Position numbers and translations under genes: made by a program. From positions 5,389,505-5,453,504 of the forward strand of contig PTFA01000024.1 in NCBI GenBank assembly GCA_003342895.1: a DNA stretch of 64,000 nt, read 5' to 3'. Shown here piece after piece: positions 47,623 to 60,775 of this stretch (position 1 is its first letter; every line of letters starts with the position of its first letter). A model generated the notes under the pieces. The model was not told the DNA's origin. It saw nothing but the letters and a program-made list of their open reading frames with translations, and ran no database searches. Source of the stretch: Casuarius casuarius. Taxonomy: Eukaryota; Chordata; Aves; Casuariiformes; Casuariidae.

Positions 47623-47646
47623 GATGGATGGATGGATAGACAGACG
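47623..47646. repeat. (GATG)n microsatellite
   Basis: GATGGATGGATGGATAGACAG is about five tetranucleotide units decaying to GATA and GACA. Confidence 0.8.
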
Positions 47647-50600
47647 GAAAAGGGAGTTTCCTTTATGGGATTCCAATAATTGGTATGTGGTTTACATTCC
47701 ATTCATCTGAAGGACTCTGATTTTAATCAAAAACAGGCTTGGGCTACTAAACTACTTTTAGTGTTCAAAACATGCTCTGCTTTCAGCCAGTGACTTTTCT
47801 CACATGCATCTTTTCTTTGACACCCACAGGCCCCAAAGAGTAATGTGGTCATTTACCACCGAGAACTCAGTGTCAGGTCCTTAAAATAGGAGCCGGTTCA
47901 GAGCCCTTTTCCAGGCAGAGGTTTTCTGATTGCTAGCTTCAGAAGTAGAAGCACTTTATAGTGTGGTATTTGAAATTGGCATTGATTCCATGAAAAGGTT
48001 TTTCTTCCTAGGCTCGTCTAACTCTGGGAGAGCCTCGTCTGGACAGTGTCATAGAGGTCTGGCAGCAGAGCTTGGCTCTTGGTAGCCAGACATTAACGCA
48101 GACAACCACCAAGAAAAGTCCCATATTCGGCAGCTGGACTTGCTGTGCTTTCAGCACAAACGAATGGGGGCTAACACCTTATACAGAACTAGTCAGACTA
48201 AATAAACAACAACACAAGATAAGTTTCAGCTTCAAAGCTCGTGAAAATGTGGAGAACTTCACCACCAACTGCTGTCATCCAAAGGCAGGGTAGACAAATA
48301 AAGCACTGGTGTGCCGTTATTTAGGACTCTCTGCGGAACACTTGTGATGGGCAGGTAGGAAAACCTTCGTCAAGTCCCACCTTCCCCCCTCAGCTAAGCT
48401 GCTCCGTTGTCCAGATTTGTTTAGCCTTAAGAATTAATTACACATGCCCCAACATATTTATCTTTTCTAGACCTCTGCTGCCTAACCTGTCTAGATCGCG
48501 ATTGCACACACTCTGCAGACTTCATTTCACAACCCCTCCAGTGCTCGCCCTTTGAGCAGGTTTGTCAGTAAACCCAAGAGGATCTGCTGCAGGATGCCAG
48601 TGAACCTAAAGAAAGGAAGAACAGTCTTGCGGTTCAGGCCTGTAGCAACGCTGGTGTACCACAGACTTTTTGCATGTGCTGTTTAACTGCCTCATGCCTC
48701 AGTTTCCACCTGGGTAGAACATAACTAGGGACAGATGCAGATCTGACATCAAAGGGAAGGCTGAGCCCACCCCTTCCTTCCCACATTGCAAGATGTGACA
48801 GGGGAGGTCTGCGGCACCGGGCTGCGGACGCAGATAAGAACTGCACAGCACTGCCAGTTCTTTCTGGCTCTCTACATCCTGTGAAGACAACATGCGACAT
48901 TACTTTGGCAAATCATCAGTTTTCAGCCTGCATAGGGCAAGCAGGAATTGCTAACATAATGAAGGAAGCAAAAAACATCAAGCACCTTTTGCCTTCTCCC
49001 TTGTGCTTCAACACTGTTGACAGCATTCATTTCTCCAGTGTTTACTCAGACTGTGAAATCTTTGGGATAGACTTGTTCAACCAGTAACACACTGGGACTC
49101 TGATGTAGGCTGCCAGCAACCACTTCAGTTCTCTTAGCAAAGAGTAACAGTGCCTCCTAAAAGGCAAGGATTTAGCCTCAGCGCTGGCAGGCGAAAGGTA
49201 TCTGAGGACAGCAAAGGCCTCAACAAAATCCACCAGTGGCAACACAACTATTTCCTCTCTTGTGCCACAGTGAAACATTCCCAGCATGAGGCACAACCTC
49301 CCTCCTTTGGCAAGGGCCTTCGCCCCCACACTCTGCTAGCCCTTTGAGAAGTATGGGTCTGTCACACGCCACCCAGCGCAACATCGTTGCTATGTAGCCA
49401 TCAGAGGATGCCTTGATCAAAACTACACTACTGTGCTTCACCCCGCACAGCCTTTCACAGATTCTGACCTTGCGAGCTCTAAGATTGCTGCCTGACATTC
49501 ACCTTGAAAGAGGTTTTTCCAACTCAGTTTAGTTCAGAGGGATGACAAAGCTAATCCTGTAAACATAGATCAGGCAGCTGTGTTATGGGCCACATTGTTA
49601 ATATAGAGTAAAAATCTATCAAGATCAGTCATACTCTACTGGACTGAAAACAGAATTTGGAGTATTCAACTCTGTTCTGGCCAAACCATTTCCAATTAGT
49701 TGAATACTAACATTTTGTAAGGCTCCCTGGTGCTGTCCTGTCATTTGGGTTTCACCCACCCGCAGTTGCTGGTTTGGTTCATTAGCATCCTGACTGCATT
49801 CTGGGTTTATTTGTTTTTTTTTTTGCTGCCATGAAATAAACCATAATTTATTTTGGGTGCTGAGACTTAGCACAGAGCTAGTATTAGCTACAACAGCTCT
49901 TTGCTGTTGGACACCCATGGTTTTTCAGGGTAGCACTGTTTACTTATGCTGAACATCAAAACAGCTTGATACAAGGAGTCCTTGGATTCATCTTTTTGGG
50001 GGAGACTATAGTGAGGTTGTACCACATTTGATTAAAGGAAGGTGAAATCCTGAATAAACTACCACCAGCACACCACAGGGGACTCCTAGCAGTACAGTCA
50101 GGTCATTTTATCATTCCCCAGTGTTTTCGCCGGACTGATCAGACAGCACCTTCACACACCAAGAACTATAACCTGGCCTTTAATGTTAATTAAGGTGTGA
50201 CTGCTTAAACCTCATAGGTTTTTTTCCCCTTCTCTTCCCTTGGCTGGCCACAACTGTTCAAGTGTTGCTGAAGGTTATTATGTTTAAGTATTAAAAAATG
50301 CTTAGCTAAATAAGTTAGCTTATTTGCTTTTGCTGATAGTAGCAGTCCACCCACAGAGCCCTTTCAAATCTCTTCAGTGTTTTGGAAAGTGGATAAGGGA
50401 CTTATTCAGTGACGTGCACGTTTTGCCTGAGCCAGGAATGAAGCGTGCATTTCATGAAATGAGAAATAACCTCAGACCACACACACAGTGTAATTTCTGA
50501 ACTACAACTCACGCTCTCTTTCCCCCCTCCCCACACGCACATATACACACACTCCTGCTAAAAAACAAGATGATGACTGACATCCCTAAATCCTTTAAGC

Positions 50601-51275
50601 ATTCTTCTACAACTAACAGCAGAGGGAGGTTTTCAGAGCTTAGGTGGCTCATTGTTAGCAACAAGCTGATGAAAAAATGGATTACTACAGTATGTACCCA
50701 CCATGCCGAAGAGAAATTACAAAAAGCCCACGCCATCTAAACACAGCTTTCAAGAGGAGGAACTGCTGATGCAAACATTAAGAATTAAAGTTATTTTTGC
50801 TGCATAGGGAGATAAGGAGAAGCCGTCCCCATGATTTTTTTTTAAGGAATAATGTTGGTTCTGTTGCCCCTTGTTTAGTTAAGCTGAAATCAGTGAGTGT
50901 TTTAAATATTATTTCCCAGTGTAATTCAGTGAAGTAAAACAGACTGATAAGTTTATTGCATATATAAAACTCACATCCTTTCCTCTCCGAAGCATAGGAA
51001 TTATGCTGTGTGGCTGGTGAGAACATGCTGCACACAGAATAGGCACAGGGCAGACTTTTCCACAGCTGTTACTCCATTGCTACAAAACCACCTCCAGAGC
51101 TGAATTCTTCAGTGTTTTGCAGCAAATGAGTCCCCTTAGCCACTGTTACACTGGCCAACCCCCTGCTCAGCTCTCCTTAAAGATTTCCTTTGTGCTGGTC
51201 TGAAAGAAGTAGCTTCGTGGTGTTTGGCAGGTAAGGATTTCTCGCACATCAGAACTGTAGCAAATCTGCTGAACT

Positions 51276-51300
51276 GCTTAAAATGAGAGCTTAAAATGAG
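51276..51300. repeat. 13-bp tandem duplication
   Basis: GCTTAAAATGAGA is followed directly by GCTTAAAATGAGC. Confidence 0.75.
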
Positions 51301-54300
51301 CAAGCAATGGCATTTACAGACCAACTTCTGTGTCTCATTCATTGCTTTGTCACAGATCAGTAATAGCGTGATCCAACTCAACCACTGGTATCTGCTCATG
51401 TGACACCAAATATCTGTTTATGCATAGAAGCATACATCTATACACGTATTATAAGCACTGCTGATACTTCCGCCAATAGTTAAGCTTGCTTAACACTTTC
51501 CATTATAGGACCCTGCTTTCGGTTGTTTATAAGTATGCCAAACTTTAAGTGCTCAAGCTGAAATTTTCCATGCTGGGTGTCTGCGTCAGGCCGAATTTTT
51601 CTGGTAAGTTTCAAGTAAAAGAGTGCAGCTGTTCTGAAGATGGGGTTAAAGGAGAGCAGCCTTGTTTTGCCCATGTTATTCTTACAGGCATTTCATTGAG
51701 CAGCTATTGTATCTGCATGCTTCAGGAGAGAGATTGAGGGTGGGGAAAGGGGTTACCCTGCTGTAAGTGATCGGATTCTGCCAGGGTTGGTTGCCTTGTA
51801 CTAGCCTTCTGAAAACTTGCCAAATTTTGGCCAAGTGATAAAGCTCTGAAAAATGTGCTTTGTCCATGCTCCCTATAAGCTTCTTAGAGAGTAGCGTGAT
51901 TATTTTCTGAATATTCCACTTAAATGGAAGGAGACCTTGACCTCACCCAGCCCCTCCATGTCCGGATTGTGTGCGCAACCTTCCCCCAGACTAACGGAGC
52001 ATCCTCCCCATTGCAAAAGAGTATTGGGCAGTTTGGGACTTCGCATGCAGTGTCTAGTCCCGGCCCCCAGGAGCTGCTGTGGCACCAGAACTGAGAGCAA
52101 AGAAATTCTGCTGTTATACCAGCAATATCGGTGAACGGTACCAACACAGTATACTCAAGAAAGCCACTTGGTTAGCTTGGAAATAAACTGATTAGTTTTG
52201 GGGGGAGGGCAGTAAAACAAGAGAAATGGAAAAGCAGAGCGAACTCCGGGGGACAGATGCAATGGGAGGCTGGAATAGGCAGGGCAAATGACCTATAGGT
52301 TTAAATGTGCAAACCTGCTCTCCAGACTGTAGGATAGAAACAAGAATTCCCAAATCTCAGCATTGCTTTGTTTTCAGCTAGTATCCATGACATCTACTGG
52401 CTCTTTTCTCCCCCTAAGTGGCTGACCCATATAAGAGGGAGTAACCTACTACTTACTGCTGCTAGCCCTTCCATTCAGTGAAATAATAGAAATGGTGACT
52501 CTAAATGCTGATAATGATCCATGTGGGAATAACCCACTTCCTGGTAACAAATTCCTTTTCTTTTTGGTTTTAATTTAAAGTCTTCGAAAATCACGTAGTC
52601 AAAACTATGCTAGAAACATTCAAGTTATAAAAACACTCAAAGTCACAAAATTTCCAGCATCAAAACTGTTAATGCAAACTGTTGTATATACGTTATGGCA
52701 CAATCTTTAACTATATGCTCAGTGTACTTTTTCCCCAGTACACCAGCCTTATTTTCTGCCTTTTTCTGGGAAGCATCCTTTTCTTTCTTTCCCTTTCAGA
52801 CATGCAGTTTTCTTCTGTAACTTCCATAACTGTCCGAGCACAAGGCCAAGAACGAAGAAATTCAAGTTTGCGCATCCAGATCAGATGCGACGTCAGTGTG
52901 GCTGAGAAGAGGCCACAGCTGCACAGTGGCTACCATCTCATCTCATGCAAACCAAGCTACTGGGTGACTATAATCATTTTTAGCCCTCACTTAATTCCTG
53001 CTTCCCTACATGAACAAAAACAAAAGGTAAAACCAGACACATAGCACAGACTTCATATCTGCTACCCTGTAATCCTGCAGAGCTAAAAATGGAAGTTCTC
53101 TGCCACTGTGAAGAACAGATTCACTGCAGCTTCCCATTTCTAAACACCCACTTCTCGCCTCTAAAGGACTGAAACACCAAAAGAAAAACTGGTGACATAC
53201 TGAAACTATAGTGAGTCAATTAAAGAGGGTTTTATGGCTCCCTCTGAGTCTTAAACATAAAGTCCTCTATTAAGATGACACTTGGGACTTCCACGGTGAG
53301 GAAAATAAAATAAAAGTGTCTCATTCTATTTTTTTAAACTCCCTTAAACTTTCCAAAATGATTTTCTTACCATGATTTTCGTTTCAGACACATCATCATC
53401 AAGTCTACAAGGAGACAGCTGTCTCTTTTCATGGCAGAGCCTCAGTCTTCATGTACAAGATGAAAAGCCGTAAGTGCACTGAACCTACTACCATGGTCTA
53501 AATACTTAACCATGCAGATACAACATTACAGCACTGCAAAAAGTTTTAAATCTCTACATTTCTGAGGGCAAGGGGGACAGAACAGCTTGAAATTCTGGAC
53601 GTAAGGGTCCCTAAGTGATATAGGTTCCATGCTTTCGGGTTTTTATTCACTAACTAGGATATTCTTCCTTCTAGTGGTATTCAGAAATGTAATAGGGGGA
53701 GTGCCTGAACCAAAGGGCAAAGGAAGAGACAAAAAAGAAGTTTTAAATACCTTTCCTCATTATTACTGAGGACTCTAAAATTTCCATTACATGAGCAATG
53801 GCAAGTCCAACTTCTCCCTTCAGATAAGTGTCTTCCTACTGCTTTTTCTCTTGAAATGAGATGGAATTTACAAAGAGAATCCCTTCAAACACATCTAGAA
53901 ATTCTAAGAGAAATGCCACACACCAGGCCAAGTCCATTTTCCCATTTAATTTCTTCTTTTTTGTTCACGTAAGCAGCTTACAGAGAATCAGAGAGATGAG
54001 TGCCACTCAACTCAGGTATTTACTGTGGATGCAAGTTACAATTTTTCATTGGTTTCATGAGTAGCTTAGGGTTTTCCAAGTTTGAGACAAAGTGCCACCT
54101 GACAGAGGATCAAACAATTACAAGAATTTGATGCAACTATGGCTTTAATTCTAAACCACAAAATTGTTCTACCTTCCTATATTTTATATATTTATAATTT
54201 CTTTCCATGTATGTGCATATGTGCATATTATCTATATATTATCTGTCTCTAATAATAAGGATATGTAATAAACAGACCAGTTATTAAACACAAGGTAACT

Positions 54301-55859
54301 TAGATTCTGATTTTGTCAAATACTGCATTTATAAAAGTAACAGGTCAGAAACAGAAGAAAACCTTAACAACTGATTAAAAAGAAAATATGCTTCAGAAGC
54401 GTCAGATGTAAACCAGAAGTAGTGTATTGTAATCCAGCAATATATAATTGCAACTACAAAACAATGCAGGGCAGACAGAGAGGCAAAAGGGGCCTGAACC
54501 GTTTTAGCTATGCTAGTATAATCTCTGCATGTAAAAAGGACCAAGCCAAGCTTACATCTGAATCTGCTGTGGAGGTGATGAGACTAAAGCACAAAAGAGA
54601 ACTTGTAAGAAAGAAGCTTTCTCATGGGTACATAAATTATATTCCCAATTAGACCACAGCATGAATTTGTTTTCTTTGCCGTTGAAATACAAACCAGAAC
54701 AACTGGAAACTCTGAGCTGGAACTTCCACCACAGCCTTAATCACCAAAAGGCCAGTGCTGCCATTTATACAGTTGTGAGCATTTACCTCAAACAATATAA
54801 ATATACATCTGGTATTTGTTTTTAAAGTAATTGGCACAGAATGATTTTCAGAGTGATACAGAAGATCATGTTTACATGAGTGTCCACTTGATGGAAACAA
54901 CTTAATATCAAACCATAGGGGAGGAAAATCCCCTTAGTATAAACAGCTCTGTTGAAGTAAAACACAGATTCATTTTGAGTTGAGCTGGTATTCATTTAGC
55001 ATCTGAACTATGCCCACTGCTTTGCCATTGTCTTTAATGGGAGCAGCGTTAGGAATCGCAAATGTTAATATCAAACAAACTACCAACATTCAAGCACGGG
55101 ACCCTGTTACATTAGAATTTGCAACAGTCCAGTGTAATTAAGCTGCTCGTGCGCGTTTCTGGAGAACAATGCTTTAGTGCAGCAGGCCTGCTCATGCTCC
55201 AACCTGTGTGTTACTACATGTGCAGTCTCAGTTCAGTCATCCTGCGCGCAGACACAGAATGCAAGGTCGCATTCCGACCAACGTGATTCCATCCTCTCAG
55301 CTTAAATAAAATACATTTCAAACAATTGAGATCATCTGTTCTCCAGTATCATGCTATCGCATGATAGGACATACCTAAAAATCAATTATTTCTTTCCTTT
55401 TGGAGCACAGTGTTCGTTAGGCCTTTGAACAGAGTCTCCTGAATGTGCTCAGAAGTACCTTAGCCTGAGGACGCAGTCAAGGATAAGGAGGGCCTAGAAT
55501 CCAGGCCTGCTTCCTGCACCAGTGCCAGAATCAACCAGTTGCTGAGCAAGGCGGGGTATCTCCTCTCCTTTCCTAAAGGCAGTACAGCCTTTTGGATGCC
55601 ACCTAAACAAAGGTTAGGATGCCAAGTAAACACATCCGAGGCCCTCTGACCAGCTTGCTTAGACCAGCTTCTGCTTGTTTTGGAGTTCGCTGCTGCTTAT
55701 GAAGAATCGCACACAACACACAGATACATTTGTCATCACAAAGATGCACTTAGGGTCCTCATGTGATCTATAGAAAAAGGGGCATGCCTCTTAAGTGCTC
55801 TGAATCACTTTTCACTGGTGCCTACCACTTTTGATCTGCAAAATCTAAATGTCCAGTTT

Positions 55860-55955
55860 CGACCTGAGAAATTGAACTGCCTGAATGATTTAAAACGTAG
55901 GTACCTTTAAAACCTTAGGTACCTAAATCAGGAAGGTAGAATCTGGCCCAAAGTC
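55860..55955 (+). repeat. Fragment of unclassified ancient repeat (AGGTACCTAAAT motif)
   Basis: AGGTACCTTTAAAACCTTAGG, then TACCTAAATCAGG and GTAGAATCTGGCCCAAAG, recalls the repeat containing TTAGGCACCTAAAT.. and ..AATCTGGCCC. AGGTACCT occurs twice, 18 bases apart. Confidence 0.4.
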
Positions 55956-56761
55956 TTCAATTAAGAGATAATTACTCTTTTTCCATAGGATGTACTATGC
56001 ACTGAATCACAATGTACTGAACCACAGAATGTGCAAATGCAAGGAGGGAGTTTTCATAAGAATATTACCTCATTTGTTGCATAAGCTGGAAGGTATGCAG
56101 TGAATAAAGTACATGGGGCACTAAAGAAACGGAAAAATACCTAAGAGCAAAGGTAAAGGCAGCTAAATGCTTCCTTGAAAGAACAAAATCCTCTCTTCCT
56201 TCTACTGTAAGGTGCTCAAGTAAGTCACTTAAATCATCCGTTTCCTAGACAGTTCTCATCTTTTTCGTAGATACTCCTAAAGTTATGATTATGCTATTAC
56301 CAGTTTCCCTCTCCTCTTCTTAGTACTCCTTTGGCTGACCGTGCTGAAGCCATAGTACTGGCGTCAGTCTGCCTGTCAATGCTTAAAGCCACGACCTGCT
56401 AAAGCTGAGCAAATACATCCTTTCAAAGGGCCTTACTGCATTCATGAAATGTTTGTATGCACATGCTGAAATTCTCAAACATATTCATTATCTGAAATTA
56501 TTCACTCTCCCTCCTCTGGACCCAGTATGAGATCTGTGTATCATATGGGTGCTCCCAAATCCAGTTACAAGTATGGCTTCAGTTTGGAAAACACGCTTAA
56601 GATCCAAACTGCACTACAAACCAGGCCCAGGACACAAAATGTGTTTTTAACTCTGTTTGATGACAGATATTTAAACAGGTTCCTGGCAGAGCTGCATTTG
56701 TTAGCACAGGCAGGGTCAGATTTCTTACTATTTCACTGGCATCCAATTTTTTTTTCCCCAG

Positions 56762-56800
56762 CCAAAGAACTTCCATTGAGGCCAATGGGAATTTTTGGTA
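56762..56800 (+). repeat. Fragment of unclassified ancient repeat (CCATTG..CAATGG motif)
   Basis: ACTTCCATTGAGGCCAATGG then GAATTTTTGGTACC has the palindromic CCATTG-AGGC-CAATGG core of the same repeat type. A 107-codon plus-strand frame (56527-56850) runs through it and so is unlikely to be a gene. Confidence 0.4.
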
Positions 56801-57859
56801 CCTCCTGTCAGGTCATGGACTCAGAGTCAGAACTACAAGAACACCATTGACTCAAAGAACAAGGAAACTAGAATAAGCAACAGTAAAAAATCTAGAGAAC
56901 AATTTCCAGCTGAAAGCAATGACAAAAAAGACATCCTTTTCCTCATGGCTGATTTATATTGAGATCAGATGATAACCACCACGAAGCCATTCCTTATGCT
57001 AGGGGGCTGTTACAATTCCCATGTAACGCACACCTCACAGCAATCACACTAGAACCTGTGAGTGGAAGCTGCATACATTTCACTTCACCATAATCTTGAA
57101 CACAAATCCCCAAAGCCTCCTTTATTTTCAAGTCTAAACAAAATGGTAATCACAGATTTCCAAGAAGGCAAGTTACCTGTTTATTTTTAATATTTGAAGG
57201 ATATACCTTTAAACGTAGGTCAAATTCTTCCTTTCTGACTCTGTTCCAATTCTTTTTTTTTTTCCTAAATCATACATGCTTCTTATTCATGACAAAAATG
57301 TTTTATACACAGATCCCTAGAGCACTAGATCTCAGTATTTATAGCTTAGATGATACTCCCTAGTAAAATATGTTAAATTTATACAGGAAGCTAGAGTGGC
57401 ATAAATCTTACTTGAAGACATTTTCCTGTGGCTCAGGTTAATTGCAGATAACAAATGCATTTCCACAAATAAATTAGCAGTATTTGGCATATACATGGAT
57501 AAAACATGCACGTCTGTGGAGATTTTGATTTATGCATGTCATCACCTTATAGATGAGAAACATGATTTCCTGGTTACTTCACAAAAACAATGATGTTTTC
57601 TTACTTGGGAATCATTCCTGACATTTAGTCTTGTACAGCTCCACTGCACAAAAGGTTCTCCTAAAAGTCAGATGTGCCATTTTGACGTAACTCAATCCTG
57701 ATCTTGTCCTCCCCAATTGCCCTCCCAATATCTCCTGATGTAGACCATGACTGATAATCTAGTGGTGCTCAGGTGGGACCTCTCGAGGGTCCTGATACAA
57801 CCAGAAACAATGAAATTATTTTAGCCCCTTCTAGCCCTCAGATACTTTGAGAAGGCACC

Positions 57860-58135
57860 AGTGCCTCCTGTTCTTAATGACCTCCAATCTCGGCACTGCG
57901 CTCCAGGCAGCCTGTTACACCATACTTACCCTTAGAAAGTTTCCCTAATATCTAACTTAATGTTTGCTGCAGTTTAAGCCACTCACCTCTTGTCTGTCTG
58001 ATGTGGACACGAAGGGACTATTCCCTTTCTCTTTGCAGCAGGAGCCTTTTATGTATTTGAAGGCCATATTCTTTCTTTCGCCAAATCTTCTCATCTTTAG
58101 GCTAAGCAGCACCAGTTCACCTCTCTAAGCAGAAG
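57860..58135 (-). mobile_element. Old CR1-type LINE 3' fragment
   Basis: On the plus strand, CCTAATATCTAACTTAATG, then GCTGCAGTTTAAGCCACT, then CTTTTATGTATTTGAAGGCC, then a diverged TCTCATCTTTAGGCTAAGCA, match in order the reverse complement of the widely shared CR1 end region (amphipathic tail of ORF2 into 3'UTR). The stretch AGGCAGCCTGTTACACC at the left matches the complement of AACAGGCTGCC in the same family. It is diverged and truncated with no intact frame. Its left limit is uncertain and could reach about 57750. Confidence 0.75.
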
Positions 58136-60418
58136 GTTTATCTGTAAACAAAATCAGTGTTGATGCCATTAATAAAATGCCTTAGTTTATATTCTGTCAA
58201 CAGAATTAATGTCAACAAGAACAGGCTAGATATGCCCTGTCTTAAGTTGTCTTCCTTAAACTGCACAGTTCTAAGGCACCAATGGCTAACTATTTTATGG
58301 TTGCTTCTTTATTTTCTTAGTTAAGACTTTTATTTTAAGCTGCTCCAACTGACTATCCTGAATTTCAGTTTGTATCTTAAACATCATGGAGTATGATAAA
58401 ATGATAACAGCGTGTAGACTAAGGGCGAGAGAAACAATCAGGAAATACATTGATCTTACTTATATTAGTTGCCTGTAAAGACCAAGCATCTTACTACTTT
58501 ATCATATATATTAAATACCAAGTTTCTTGCTCCAGGTAGTTAAATCAGATTTCCCAATTAAGTTTTGAAAAGGTTTCCAGTTACAGTAAGGGCATAATGG
58601 TTAACACAGAGACAGAGCAAAGCCTGTAACAGCTTCCCATGACCTAAAGTAGAAGCTGCTCCAGATCAAATTTAAGCTTATTTTTCAACGGGCAGTCATC
58701 CAGACCACAAAAACCACCACAGTTCAGACTGCTGCTGTGCAGCTTCAGTGTCCAGGGTTTTAAAATTTCATAACATTTACCCTTCCCATAAAACAATTTA
58801 TATAGTATATTCAATGTAAAACCCTATATTAATACAGCATTACATTTGAGATTTCAAAACCTACAGAAATCAAAGATTAGGGTTAAGGTTCCCAGAGCAA
58901 TATGAAGTCCTGGCCTCTTTTGGTTGTGCGTTATGATAAGTACTCCTTCACATGATCCTGTAACACTGGGAAATGCGACAGACTATTCAACAAATGAAAC
59001 ATGACTTTGCTTATCTTGCAATGGTTTCTCCAATCTGTGAAGGAACAGTTTTCATTTGGAGAGTTTATATCGGCCAGTATTTCAGGAATAAAACAATAAT
59101 ATGTGGGTATGTAAAAAATTCCTAACTCCATATATACTATATTATATATTCTCAAAAACTGACAAAGTAAACCCCTACTTTCTGAAATACTGGTAGAGTA
59201 CTAAGTATTGGAACAAAAATAAGATCCAACAGCTTTTTTTTTACCCTAAATAGTATTTCTTACATACCCAGCGATATATACATGTATCTATTTCTGCATC
59301 CAAAATGCTAAATAGAACCCTCAGGCCATGTTCCTGACCATCTTAGTACAAAAAATGAACAGGTTCTATTTTAGAAGTAGTTGAACCCTGCTGCGAGCCT
59401 CCTCTTCAGTGGCCCTTGCAGTGAGCCAAGATACAGACATGCAGGAGTCCACACTTCCGATAAGGCTCATTGCATGCCAGAAGATACTGCTCACTCATGA
59501 GGACAGAATGCCAACCAGACCATTTCCACAACTGGCCCCATTCCGCCTACTTGAAAATAGGCTCAAATGGTAGGTTGAATAGTGGCATCTAGTCAGGAAC
59601 ACAGATTCTGTATGTATCCAGTGGTGAAGGGAGACATGGTGATTCAGAGCATCTGATTTATGAGCGTAACCCCCTCCACCTAAGTATGCAGAATGAGAGA
59701 GCCCCCGCCCCTTTCTATTTTATCTGGAATTGAGTAAGCATGGAAAGACATTTTAGTCACTTGTGCCATTTATGCAAAGATTCACAACCTTTTTCAAATG
59801 CTCCACTAGAATCCATTAGCTTTCTAAAGAGCAGGACAGGGGAGAGATGAAGGGAAGAGTACAGCACTGCACCATTCAGAGTCCAGGGCTCTGAGTGCCC
59901 AGGCAATGTCAAAGAGGCACAGCACAGTGCTTAATTCATTTAGGGGTCAACAAGGTAGCAACTCAGTACCATGGGCTTAGTGAGAAGGAAAGAAAGGAAA
60001 GTTTTACATTTAAGCACTTATTTCACAGAGGCAAAGTGGTGTGGTAATCAAGGTACCTGCTTACATCTCCTCCTCCATGTAGGCTCTGCAGACTACAGCA
60101 ATTTTGAACACAGCTTAGTATTTGCAGAGTATACTAAGGGACTGCTACCTTGGAAGAATATGGTAAAATGCATATGAAAGTTAGACACACTTAACTTTAG
60201 ACTGTGAAACATCACCTTCTCACAGCTAACGATAATCCATAGCAATCAACTGCCCTGACTCATCTGAGCTGAAATAATCAGGAAGTAGCATGAAGAGCTG
60301 AAGCTCTTTCACAGATAAAGGTAGGGTAGGAACGTCAAGAATGTGGATGTACATCTTCTGTAAGTAGTAGTCATAATAAAACCATACCTATAATTTCCTA
60401 ACAATCTCTGAAATTAAC
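58136..60418. other. Non-coding stretch between two CR1 fragments
   Basis: AT-rich, with no supported gene. Both flanking CR1 fragments are on the minus strand, but they come from the same end of the element, so this is not the interior of one long LINE. Confidence 0.55.
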
Positions 60419-60775
60419 TTAGCATAAGAACAGTCATTCTGGAACAGACCAAGTATCCATCTAAACTTGAGTCCTGTCTGTCCTGGTGGTTGGGCAGCAG
60501 TAGTGAAACAGTGCAAGCAAGAAACAGGGCAAGTGAATCTCTTAAAGAATAGGGATCTTTCTCCAGTGATCTTGAAACAAATAGTTTTTGAGAAGGTATG
60601 CCTACTCCAGAATTTCCTCTGGACCATTGTGCCGAATAGTCCATGTGGGACCAATCCTTCTTAAATTTTGTCTAATCCCTCTTAGAACCACAAGTTTCAG
60701 TTTAAGCAGGCATTGCATAAAAATACTTCCTGTGTTTTGAACAGCTTTTCTCAGACGGAACAACACACGATAGAC
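60419..60775 (-). mobile_element. Old CR1-type LINE 3' fragment
   Basis: The left end reads, on the plus strand, ATAAGAACAG followed by a diverged form of the stock phrase about a sequence 'seen in a set of CCATCTA..' repeats. This is the reverse complement of the CR1 3' tail that ends in GGTCTGACCCAGTATGG..TTCTTATG. Further right, TGTCTAATCCCTCTTAGA and AAAAATACTTCCTGTGTTTTGAACA match the body of the same repeat family as I remember it. The element is therefore on the minus strand with its 3' end near 60419. It has many substitutions and no coding capacity, so it is a dead 5'-truncated copy. Confidence 0.75.

Larger units (their letters stand above)
47216..57859. other. Non-coding stretch
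   Basis: The longest stretch without an assigned element of any size. It holds the GATG microsatellite, a short tandem duplication, a CA-rich patch at 50520-50552, AT-rich TG/TA sequence at 54170-54265, and ancient-repeat fragments near 55.03, 55.9 and 56.77 kb. No frame longer than 120 codons or with a known domain is present. Confidence 0.55.

Noticed and set aside
56205..56275. Possible MIR-like core (AAGTAAGTCACTTAAATCATC followed by TTTCCTAGACAG)
   Set aside because: Only two short blocks agree and flanks do not; could be chance.
56527..56850. 107-codon plus-strand frame
   Set aside because: Runs through an ancient repeat fragment and has an opposing frame; no domain.
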